Source: Phycisphaerales bacterium UBA1845 (GTDB lineage Bacteria > Planctomycetota > Phycisphaerae > UBA1845). Taken from it: a stretch of DNA of 40,752 nucleotides. The stretch spans positions 33,599 to 74,350 of the forward strand of contig DDIR01000123.1 in assembly GCA_002338715.1 (NCBI GenBank), read 5' to 3'. The notes beneath the pieces were generated by a model. That model ran no database searches and had not been told where the DNA came from. It saw only the letters and a list, made by a program, of their open reading frames with translations. Position 1 is the stretch's first letter; each line of letters opens with the position of its first letter. The translations under genes were made by a program, and so were the position numbers. This document shows positions 34,267-40,752 of the stretch, piece after piece.

Positions 34267-35572
34267 GGAGGTCGCCGCCTCCAGCATTGGCCAGCACCTG
34301 TGCAAAACGCCACACGTCGACAAACGAGTTGTACATCGGAACCGGCGCAACGCGAATCACATTCGGTTCCCTGAAATCACCGACCGCATGCGCCTTGTGC
34401 AATGAAGCGAACAACGCCTTGGGATCGCGCTTGGCCAGGATCGACAATTGGCAACCACGTCGCTCCGCGTCGCGCGGGGTGATGACTTCGAATCGATCCT
34501 TGCCTTGCTGATCGATGAGGAATTCCAGATACCCGGTCAAACGCTGCGACTTTTCGCGCAGCGCTTCGATCGAAGTTTGATCGAACAAATCGTACGAACC
34601 ACGAATCGCCGCCATCGCTAGGATCGGCGGGTTGCTTAACTGCCATCCGTCGGCTGTTGGAACGGGAAGGAACTCCGGCTGAAGGTGCATCATGAAACGG
34701 TTCTTCGGATCGTTGCCCCACCAGCCAGCAAATCGATTCAATTCGACGTTCTTGGCATGGCGTTCGTGCACGAACGTGCCGCCAACCGTTCCGGGGCCGC
34801 TGTTGAGATATTTGTAATTGCACCACACCGCGAAATCGACGTCCCAATCGTGAAGGGCAAGCGGTACATTGCCTGCCGCGTGGGCAAGGTCGATTCCGAT
34901 GAGGCATCCAGCGCGGTGGGCGGCATCGGTGATTCGCTTGAGGTCGTAAAACTGACCCGTGAAATAGTTGACGCCGCTGATCATCACCAGCGCGGCTTGC
35001 GGTCCATGTAGTTCGATTTGCGACACGAAATCATCCATGTCAATCAGATGCTCGCCATCGCGCGGGCGGACTTTGATGAAGGCCTGCTCCGGATCAAAAC
35101 CGTGATGGCGAATCTGCGAATCCACCGCGTAAATATCCGACGGAAACGACGGCCAATCGGTGATGATCTTGAAGCGGTCAGACGAGGGGCGATAGAACGA
35201 CACCATCATCAAATGCAGATTGACGGTCAGGCTGTTCATCAGCACAACTTCGTTTGGTTGGGCTCCAACGATCCGGGCGGCTGACTCGCGAAACTGCTCA
35301 TGATACCCGTACCAAGGCTCGCGTCCGTCGAAATGCGCATCAACCGCCAACCGCGCCCAATCTTCCAGCTCGCGTTCAACGATCGGCTTGACGGTCTTGG
35401 GCAGCAAACCCAGCGAGTTGCCTGCAAAGTAAATGACATCGTTGCCCTGGTCATCCTGCGGAATGCAGAATTGAGCGCGAAACGGTCGCAGAACGTCAGC
35501 CGCATCCATTCGTTCAGCGAATGCGCGATCGGTCGAATAGTCGAACGTCTTGGACAGATGCTCGGCGTGCAT
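34259..35572 (-). CDS. kynU: Kynureninase KynU
   Basis: A PLP enzyme that cleaves 3-hydroxykynurenine (or kynurenine) to 3-hydroxyanthranilate (or anthranilate) and alanine. The 437-residue fold-type I protein has YFAGNSLGLLPK near residue 48, VVLMNSLTVNLHLMM, DWPSFPSDIYAVDSQI, the PLP aspartate region GIDLAHAAGNV, and WCNYKYLNSGPGTVGGTFVHE with the Schiff-base lysine. Length and order match the family, including animal enzymes. It overlaps kmo by eight bases, so translation is probably coupled. A leaderless-type promoter lies in the 42-base gap to the ACMSD gene. Confidence 0.97.
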   Translation of the reverse strand: MHAEHLSKTFDYSTDRAFAERMDAADVLRPFRAQFCIPQDDQGNDVIYFAGNSLGLLPKTVKPIVERELEDWARLAVDAHFDGREPWYGYHEQFRESAARIVGAQPNEVVLMNSLTVNLHLMMVSFYRPSSDRFKIITDWPSFPSDIYAVDSQIRHHGFDPEQAFIKVRPRDGEHLIDMDDFVSQIELHGPQAALVMISGVNYFTGQFYDLKRITDAAHRAGCLIGIDLAHAAGNVPLALHDWDVDFAVWCNYKYLNSGPGTVGGTFVHERHAKNVELNRFAGWWGNDPKNRFMMHLQPEFLPVPTADGWQLSNPPILAMAAIRGSYDLFDQTSIEALREKSQRLTGYLEFLIDQQGKDRFEVITPRDAERRGCQLSILAKRDPKALFASLHKAHAVGDFREPNVIRVAPVPMYNSFVDVWRFAQVLANAGGGDLHG

Positions 35573-35578
35573 CGCATA

Positions 35579-35607
35579 ATGATAACCGCAATGGATTCGC
35601 TTGCGAA
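35579..35607 (-). promoter_or_regulatory. Candidate internal leaderless promoter of kynU
   Basis: On the minus strand TTCGCA (35607-35602), 17-base spacer, TATCAT (35584-35579), then six bases to ATG 35572. The kynU ATG has no Shine-Dalgarno sequence. Each hexamer matches consensus at four or five positions. Confidence 0.4.
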
Positions 35608-35614
35608 GTGCTGA

Positions 35615-36640
35615 CTAGCCGCCGGTGAATCGACTCTGCTGGAGGTTCAGAAATTCGAGCGCGGTACCACTCAGGAGGAGCGATTTTGTCTTGCTGTCGA
35701 GGTCGTTCATCGATTCGATGAGTTTGCCCGGTTCGGCCTCGCCCAAGGGGAATGGGTAGTCGGAACCGAGGGCGATGCGGTTGGCCCCGGCGAGTTGGAT
35801 GAGATAGCGAAGAACGTCGGCGTCATGAACCAGCGAGTCAAAGTAGAATTTACCGAGGTACTCGCGCGGGTTGATGTTGTTGTCGATCGCGCACAAATCG
35901 GGCCGGCAGTTGAAACCGTGTTCGATCCGTCCAATCGTCGATGGAAATGAACCACCACCGTGGGCGAAGGCGACACGAAGGTTGGGCAATCGCTCAAACA
36001 CGCCGCCGAAAATCATCGAGCAGATCGCCAGCGACGTTTCTGCCGGCATGCCGACGAGCCAGGGCAGCCAATAACGCGACATCCGATCCTTGCCGGCCAT
36101 ATCCCATGGATGAACGAACACCGCCGCCCCCAATTCCGCGGCGCACTCGAACACGGAAAACAGTGCGGGTTCGTTCAAGTTCCAATCATTGACATGCGAA
36201 CCAATTTCAACGCCAGCCAGTCCCAATTCGTTGACACAACGTTCAAGTTCCTTGATCGCAAGATCGGGGGCCTGCATCGGCAGCGTGCCCAGTCCAACGA
36301 AACGAGACGGGTTTTCCCGAACCACACCGGCGACGTGATCGTTGAGAATTCGCGACAGGTCGAGCGTGTCGATTGGCTTGGCCCAATAACTGAACATTAC
36401 CGGAACCGTGCTGAGCACCTGTGCGGTCACTCCGGTGCGATCGCAGTCGGCGATTCTGCGTTGGGATGACCAGCAGTCGTCGTTGATGATCCGAAAACAC
36501 TTATCGCCGATCATCATGCGGGCTTTGCACGGTTCGTGGTGATCGAGGCGGACGAAGCCTTCGTAACCGTAGCGTTCGACAAGATCGGGCCAGGTTTCCG
36601 GAAGAATGTGCGTGTGCAAGTCGATCTTTAGGGTGTCCAC
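35615..36640 (-). CDS. ACMSD: 2-amino-3-carboxymuconate-6-semialdehyde decarboxylase (ACMSD)
   Basis: ACMSD decarboxylates ACMS, steering the kynurenine pathway away from quinolinate and NAD towards full oxidation. The 341-residue metal-dependent amidohydrolase has zinc ligands at positions that match the characterised bacterial enzyme: His9 and His11 (DLHTH), His177 (VHPWDM) and Asp294 (GSDYPFPLGE). It also has His227 (AHGGG) and Arg50. Long blocks such as LSTVPVMFSYWAKP, VGLGTLPMQAPDLA and YWLPWLVGMPAETS are those of the animal ACMSD, so it is a true orthologue rather than a generic amidohydrolase. I chose GTG 36640 because the numbering then fits and a promoter ends seven bases upstream; the frame is open 27 codons further. 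It is the first gene of the operon. Confidence 0.94.
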   Translation of the reverse strand: MDTLKIDLHTHILPETWPDLVERYGYEGFVRLDHHEPCKARMMIGDKCFRIINDDCWSSQRRIADCDRTGVTAQVLSTVPVMFSYWAKPIDTLDLSRILNDHVAGVVRENPSRFVGLGTLPMQAPDLAIKELERCVNELGLAGVEIGSHVNDWNLNEPALFSVFECAAELGAAVFVHPWDMAGKDRMSRYWLPWLVGMPAETSLAICSMIFGGVFERLPNLRVAFAHGGGSFPSTIGRIEHGFNCRPDLCAIDNNINPREYLGKFYFDSLVHDADVLRYLIQLAGANRIALGSDYPFPLGEAEPGKLIESMNDLDSKTKSLLLSGTALEFLNLQQSRFTGG

Positions 36641-36647
36641 GCTGGAA

Positions 36648-36676
36648 GGTGTAGCCGTGAAAGTGGACGCTGTCAA
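36648..36676 (-). promoter_or_regulatory. Leaderless-type promoter of the kynurenine operon
   Basis: On the minus strand a perfect TTGACA (36676-36671), 17-base spacer, TACACC (36653-36648), then seven bases to GTG 36640. Transcription would begin at the start codon, which has no Shine-Dalgarno sequence. Confidence 0.6.
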
Positions 36677-36878
36677 TCTTGACCAAACGCAATGAGGAAT
36701 GAACCGGGCGATGCACCGCAATCCGGGAAGTTACAGGACGCGAATTTATTCCCCACAATTAAGGGCGTCATTCGTCAAAACTGAAACGTATATTTTTTAA
36801 TAGAGCGACAGGTCGCAGCGCGCTTTCGACTGTGCGCAACGAATAAACCCGCCCGCTCAAAGGGACACGCACGCAATC

Positions 36879-37472
36879 ATGAATGGGGCAGAGCAAAATC
36901 CAGCGATGGCCGTGTTGTTGGAGGACAACACCGCGATCGAAAGCGCGATCAACGATCTCGATGTGAAGATCGCCGCTTGGGTCGACGCGATGGACAAAGC
37001 CAGCGCGGCGCTCGCCCAGGTTGCTCGTGCTGAATCGGTAGCGCCAAAAGCCGTCTACGAGAAGGCGGCTGCGGCACCGGTTGAAGATGCTGCACCTGTT
37101 GAGAGTGCCGCATCCCAAGACGTCAAGACTGAAGCACCCGCTGCCAAGGCCGAAACGCCTGCCGAAGCCGGTTCTGGAATCGTCACGCTACCGGGCGGCA
37201 AGAAATCGCAGAAGCCCACGGGGCTCAAAGCCAAGCTCCTTGGTTTGGGCGGCGGCGCGAAAGACGATGACGATGTGATTTCACCGGAACCGGTGGCGGA
37301 AGCTTCCAAGAGTGAAGTGGTTCCAGAGAAGTCAAAGCAGGAACTGGAAGAAGAAGACGAAGCATTGCTCGCGCAGTTGGATCCGAAAGTCGCCCAATCG
37401 ATCCGCATTAAACGGCGACTTTCGCGAGGCAAAAAGAGTGTACGTGAACTGATTAACGAGATGCACAAATAG
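36879..37472 (+). CDS. Ala/Pro-linker protein with basic C-terminal motif, GTPase-locus gene 1
   Basis: Function unknown. The 197-residue acidic protein has a short helical N-terminal region (about 1-50, with AIESAINDLDVKIAAWVDAM suggesting a coiled coil). A long Ala/Pro/Glu-rich flexible linker follows (about 60-150). The compact C-terminus (about 155-197) has an acidic run (ELEEEDEALLAQLDPKVAQ) and then a basic helix ending RGKKSVRELINEMHK. There is no signal peptide or membrane segment. The conserved-looking ends joined by a linker suggest an adaptor. It heads a plus-strand run of five genes with short gaps, divergent from the kynurenine operon. ATG 36879 has only a distant AAAGGGA upstream. 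Confidence 0.75.
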   Translation: MNGAEQNPAMAVLLEDNTAIESAINDLDVKIAAWVDAMDKASAALAQVARAESVAPKAVYEKAAAAPVEDAAPVESAASQDVKTEAPAAKAETPAEAGSGIVTLPGGKKSQKPTGLKAKLLGLGGGAKDDDDVISPEPVAEASKSEVVPEKSKQELEEEDEALLAQLDPKVAQSIRIKRRLSRGKKSVRELINEMHK

Positions 37473-37503
37473 TTCATCGTCGCGTTGCAGGGGGGGACTA
37501 AAC

Positions 37504-38562
37504 GTGGGGACAGCCGTGGAACAGAGCAAGAACGGACAAGACGCTCAGGGCAAACAGTCGTCATCGACTGACTTTGACAGCAAGCGTATCGAAATGATGG
37601 GGCAGGAAGTCGTCGGCGCGATGCGTGGCCTGCGCGAGTTGCTCGATGCCCGGGCCAAAGCGCTCGAGGCATGTCGCCTGGCGCTGGCCGACGAGTACCG
37701 AAAACTCGATGAGGAACGCTCGTCCTTCAGCATCGAACAGCTTGAGCTGTGCGAACGCATCGAGCAGCGTGAAGCCGAGCTTGCCGCCCGCGAGAAGGAA
37801 TACGAGGGCCTGAAAGTTCAGGCGGAGCAACTCGCTTCAACGCAAAAGTCGCAGTTGGAGGAATTGCGTCAGCGCGATGAGCAGGCGAACCTCCGATTGG
37901 CCGAGATGGACAAGAAGGTTGAGGAACTCACCGCCCGCGAGTCAGCCGCCACTGCTGCGATGCAGAAGGTTGAGGAGCAGCGGATGGCGCTCGAGAAAGA
38001 GCGACTCGACATTGAAGAAGCCCGCAAGGAATTTGGTCAGGCTTCCGCGAACATGGACGAAGCACGAGCCCGCATCGCCCAGAAGCAGCAGGACATCGCC
38101 AAGATCGAAGCGAGCGTTACCACGCAGCAGCAGCAACTCGCCGAACAGCAAAAGGCGTTTGCAGCGCAGCAGGACGCATTGGCCCAGGAACGCAAAGCCA
38201 CCGAATCGCGCCGCGTCGAGTTGGAGAGCATTGCCCAGCAGCTTGAAGCCGGCAGGCAGGAATTGGCTTCGCAGCGAGAAATGCTGGCTGCATCCCAGAC
38301 GGAATGGGACGTCAAGCTGCGTGAACTGCAAGCCGCATCATCGTCGCTGGCGTCGCTGCAAAAGCATCTGGACGTGGAGATCAACACGATCAGCGAACAG
38401 ACGGACGAGTTGTTGCCGCAATACGGGGTCACGCGGGAGTCGGCCAACCAGGGCGCACCGGCAGACAAGGGAATGCCAACTGCCCAGGAACACGCCGCAA
38501 ACGAGTCGCTGGAACGGTTCCAGAAACTCTGTCGCGATGCCAAGCGTCGGGCCATTGGCTAG
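37504..38562 (+). CDS. Long coiled-coil protein, GTPase-locus gene 2
   Basis: Function unknown. The 352-residue cytoplasmic protein is almost wholly predicted coiled coil (about residues 20-310), rich in Glu, Gln, Ala and Arg with heptad spacing, like filament-forming or scaffold proteins. A short disordered segment (about 310-335) precedes a terminal helix, ESLERFQKLCRDAKRRAIG, which stands out as the only non-repetitive conserved-looking part and may be a docking motif. The GTG start at 37504 has AGGGGGGG about ten bases upstream; a second GTG at 37516 is possible. It lies 31 bases after gene 1. Coiled coils give spurious matches to SMC or myosin; I do not assign such a role. Confidence 0.8.
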   Translation: MGTAVEQSKNGQDAQGKQSSSTDFDSKRIEMMGQEVVGAMRGLRELLDARAKALEACRLALADEYRKLDEERSSFSIEQLELCERIEQREAELAAREKEYEGLKVQAEQLASTQKSQLEELRQRDEQANLRLAEMDKKVEELTARESAATAAMQKVEEQRMALEKERLDIEEARKEFGQASANMDEARARIAQKQQDIAKIEASVTTQQQQLAEQQKAFAAQQDALAQERKATESRRVELESIAQQLEAGRQELASQREMLAASQTEWDVKLRELQAASSSLASLQKHLDVEINTISEQTDELLPQYGVTRESANQGAPADKGMPTAQEHAANESLERFQKLCRDAKRRAIG

Positions 38563-38616
38563 CGATTGTTGGATGGGCGGATCGTCGATGGGGCGGTTTG
38601 AATTGGAGATACGTTT

Positions 38617-39606
38617 ATGCCATTGAGACTCTTGGCCAGAAAGCAAAAACCAGTCAAGACGCGGTCCAAGAAGACCACGATCCCCAATGCGCCCATTCAG
38701 TTTGAAGCCGCCGAGCAGATGCAACTCGAAAGCGACGAACTACGTCGCTATCTGCAAATCGGTCGCTACGGCGTGGTCGCTGCCAATCCAGACCGGTGGC
38801 GCGGGCACCCGGAAATCCGCTCGGCGTTAAAACGCGCCAACGATGCCATCGACCGCCAATTCGCACTGGTGCCAGAAGGCAGCGCGACGTTGCCCATGAC
38901 AATCAATGACGCTCCCGGCTGCCCTGAACTGGAAGTCGAAACGAATTCGTTCGTGCTTTCAAAACACCCGGTGACGAATGCTGAATTTCAACATTTTGTC
39001 GATAGCGGCGGATATGAAGAACTCGAATTCTGGCCGCAGGACCTTTGGACGCATTTGATCGATTTTGTCGATCTGACCGGTTCTGCCGGTCCGAGGTTCT
39101 GGAAAGGCGGGCGACACAACAAGCTTCTTGCCGACCATCCGGTCGTGGGCGTCTGTTTTTATGAGGCCCAAGCCTTTGCGAAATGGGCCGGTTTCCGTTT
39201 GCCGACAGAATCAGAGTGGCAGGTTGCAGCCAGTTGGCGCATCCGCAGCTCGGCGTACATCTTGCGGCGCTATCCCTGGGGAGATGCACTGGATCGGTCG
39301 AGATGCAATATCTGGTCGAGCGGATTGGCTTCTACGGCGCCGGTGACGTCATTCAAAGCCGGCGACGCACCGAACGGCGTCTCGCAACTTGTCGGGAACG
39401 TTTGGGAGTGGACCGATTCGGATCTGGAACTGACCGACGAGCAGGATCGACCGATCGTTGGCGACATGCTGATGAAGAGCATTCGCGGTGGGGCGTATGA
39501 CACGTACTTCCCGGCGCAGGCAACCAGTTGTTTCAGGACCGGTCTCGCCAGCCTGGTTCGAGCGCACAACGTTGGATTCCGCTGTGCCATGGACATTCGG
39601 GGATAG
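38617..39606 (+). CDS. Formylglycine-generating-enzyme-like (SUMF1/FGE) domain protein, GTPase-locus gene 3
   Basis: A 329-residue soluble protein. The N-terminal part (about 1-95) is basic, then helical (ELRRYLQIGRYGVVAANPDRW). An FGE-sulfatase (C-lectin-related) domain covers about 100-329: LSKHPVTNAEFQHFVDSGG, DHPVVGVCFYEAQAFAKWAGFRLPTESEW, YPWGD, VGNVWEWTDS, IRGGAYDT and VGFRCAMD. In true sulfatase-modifying enzymes two cysteines in a CHRSYC-type motif bind copper. Here the site reads SCFRTGLA, so the second Cys is missing and formylglycine synthesis is unlikely. FGE-like domains without activity are used as binding modules in regulatory and conflict systems and in retroelement target proteins. 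ATG 38617 has GGAG nine bases upstream. It lies between a coiled-coil protein and a GTPase. Confidence 0.88.
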   Translation: MPLRLLARKQKPVKTRSKKTTIPNAPIQFEAAEQMQLESDELRRYLQIGRYGVVAANPDRWRGHPEIRSALKRANDAIDRQFALVPEGSATLPMTINDAPGCPELEVETNSFVLSKHPVTNAEFQHFVDSGGYEELEFWPQDLWTHLIDFVDLTGSAGPRFWKGGRHNKLLADHPVVGVCFYEAQAFAKWAGFRLPTESEWQVAASWRIRSSAYILRRYPWGDALDRSRCNIWSSGLASTAPVTSFKAGDAPNGVSQLVGNVWEWTDSDLELTDEQDRPIVGDMLMKSIRGGAYDTYFPAQATSCFRTGLASLVRAHNVGFRCAMDIRG

Positions 39607-39659
39607 CAACAGATTTTCAGCACGTGACGTTCTGACGTAGTGCTTGGGAGACACGACGA

Positions 39660-40540
39660 TGGCAACGACGTACGCACAAGCAGCCACCTGCTTGATCTGC
39701 AACACAGAGAACACAGCCGAGGCGATGCTGTGTGGTTCGTGCTCTGCGCCGATGTCAATCGTTCACGATTCCATCGCCCAGCAACGAAACCCGCAAGTCA
39801 TTACCATCGTCGGTGAGAGCAACGTCGGAAAAACAGTTTATCTTGGCTTTCTGCTAGACATGCTTTCGCAGCGGGCGGGCGAGTTCAAAGCTGTTCCGAA
39901 AGGCGCATACAGCGTGGATTTGCAGCAGACTGTGGTCAGCTACATGGCCCACCGGATGTTTCCGCCCAAGACGCCGATGGAACCCAACGAGTGGTACTGG
40001 GCGTACTACCAGATTTGCAAGACGGCTCAACAGCAACATCAGTGGTTCGATCTGGTCATGCCCGATATGGCTGGCGAGTCGCTGGCGGCTGAAATCGCCA
40101 CACCCAAAACGTTCAAAGTGATCAACAGCCTGATGAATCAGTCAGAAGGTTTGATCATGCTCATCGATGCGGCGCAGGCGGCCAACGGTTCGACGCAACC
40201 CGACTTCTTCGCACTGAAGATGATGAGTTACATCGACGCGATGTCCGGTGGTCAGCGCGAACAACGCGTCAAAACGCCGACGGCTGTCGTGCTTTGCAAG
40301 GGCGACTATTGTCCGGAGGTGTTCGACGACCCCCGCCGGTTTGTCGAAGCCAACCTCAATCGCGTTTGGAACATGTGCGAGTCGCGGTTCGACAACGTGG
40401 AGTTTTTCGCTTCCAGCGTTGTGGGATCGCTCGGTTACGCGACGTCTGGGCACGCAGACGATTACGTGGTTCCTGTTCCTTTGCATACCGCCCTGCGCGG
40501 CGTCCTGGAGCCGTTCGAATGGATCACCGATCAACTGTAA
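39660..40540 (+). CDS. Zinc-ribbon P-loop GTPase, GTPase-locus gene 4
   Basis: A 293-residue soluble protein. An N-terminal zinc ribbon (CLIC-X10-CGSC; Cys11, 14, 25, 28) is followed by a GTPase-like domain. This domain has Walker A GESNVGKT (52-59), a switch/Walker B segment MPDMAGE with Asp136 and Gly139 (DxxG), and CKGD (213-216) where NKxD would give guanine specificity. The remainder is helical (about 225-293). It resembles the small TRAFAC-type GTPases found with GAP1-like proteins in proposed NTP-dependent conflict systems; that is a resemblance from memory, not a search result. ATG 39660 has GGGAG nine bases upstream; the preceding in-frame ATG is less well placed. Its last 22 bases overlap the next gene's start. 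Nucleotide binding is likely; GTP over ATP is inferred. Confidence 0.85.
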
Positions 40541-40752
40541 GCCAGCCAGCGTCTGCCCAGCCCGCTCCGTTTATCAGTTCAAAAATGCACCCAGCCGGTC
40601 AGCAGGCTCCCGGTACACAGGATGGTGCGCGCCCGCTGAAGCCCGTCGAAATCGATTGCGATCAGGCCATCTTCACGTCGCAAAAATCGCCGATGGGGGA
40701 GGGGTATCGAATCGTGGCGGCCAGCTCGGGCATTCGTCCGGACGAGAAAGCC
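40519..40752 (+). CDS. GAP1-N-like protein, N-terminal fragment (runs off right edge), GTPase-locus gene 5
   Basis: The frame is open from ATG 40519 to the window end (78 codons). GGAG lies eight bases upstream, and the start is inside the 3' end of the GTPase gene, so translation is probably coupled. The first 40 residues are Ser/Pro/Gln-rich. From about residue 44 the sequence becomes protein-like: VEIDCDQAIFTSQKSPMGEGY then RIVAASSGIRPDEKA. The pattern 'QA.FTS....GYR.VA.SSG' resembles the N-terminal domain of GTPase-associated protein 1 (GAP1) from GTPase-centred conflict systems. The match is from memory over 35 residues; most of the protein lies outside. An alternative ATG is at 40585. 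Confidence 0.55.
   Translation, partial: MDHRSTVSQPASAQPAPFISSKMHPAGQQAPGTQDGARPLKPVEIDCDQAIFTSQKSPMGEGYRIVAASSGIRPDEKA

Noticed and set aside
37504..38562. SMC/ATPase-like protein
   Set aside because: Only coiled coil is present; there are no Walker motifs or head domains, so matches to SMC-type proteins would be compositional.

Overview
This window (about 57-58% G+C by eye) most likely comes from a Planctomycetota chromosome, perhaps of Phycisphaerae type. The reasons are giant secreted FG-GAP/VCBS proteins with planctomycete-style DxDxDG and dockerin-like tails, a Cys-rich 'CNGxETC' repeat array, a DUF2330 protein, a planctomycete-looking secreted CX4CH protein, frequent GTG/TTG starts, and housekeeping genes scattered singly rather than in classical operons. 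No tRNA, rRNA, IS element, prophage or CRISPR array was seen.

Layout. 1-5148 (minus): 5' end of enolase, dprA, and an ileS of the IleS2 type with a rearranged HIGH motif. 5573-10368: an HtrA-type protease, convergent with an endonuclease-type mutL; a degenerate TIM-barrel protein; a dRS3-like palindrome; a small membrane protein. 10886-22849 (plus): the cell-surface region. It holds an FG-GAP lipoprotein, an NhaC-type antiporter preceded by four 17-nt direct repeats, a DUF2330 protein with a C-terminal sorting-like tail, and a 1437-residue fusion of VCBS propeller, Cys-rich repeats, di-haem DUF1111 domain and dockerin-like EF-hands. 23067-28868: a radical SAM protein, two tiny Shine-Dalgarno-equipped ORFs on the minus strand, a DUF89 damage-control phosphatase, an SMR-like transporter, tsaD, larB and nnrD. 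28893-31263 (minus): a stand-alone trpB behind a secreted haem-motif protein. 31419-36640 (minus): a kynurenine operon in the order ACMSD, kynU, kmo, kynA, kynB. 36879-40752 (plus): two coiled-coil proteins, a formylglycine-enzyme-like protein, a zinc-ribbon GTPase, and the start of a protein resembling a GTPase-associated (GAP1) N-terminal domain.

How genes work together. The kynurenine operon covers tryptophan to 3-hydroxyanthranilate plus the ACMS decarboxylase step; the connecting 3-hydroxyanthranilate dioxygenase is not in the window. ACMSD closely resembles the animal enzyme and KMO has a C-terminal membrane anchor. The operon is led by a TTGACA-N17-TACACC promoter that would produce a leaderless mRNA. 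larB, kynU and the gene at 10368 have the same promoter-to-start geometry, so leaderless transcription may be common here.

The best candidates for something not well described are the five-gene GTPase/coiled-coil/FGE-like/GAP1-like locus at the right edge, the propeller-Cys-rich-dihaem-dockerin fusion, and the paired micro-ORFs at 24022-24185. All functions are inferred by reading motifs, without database searches.
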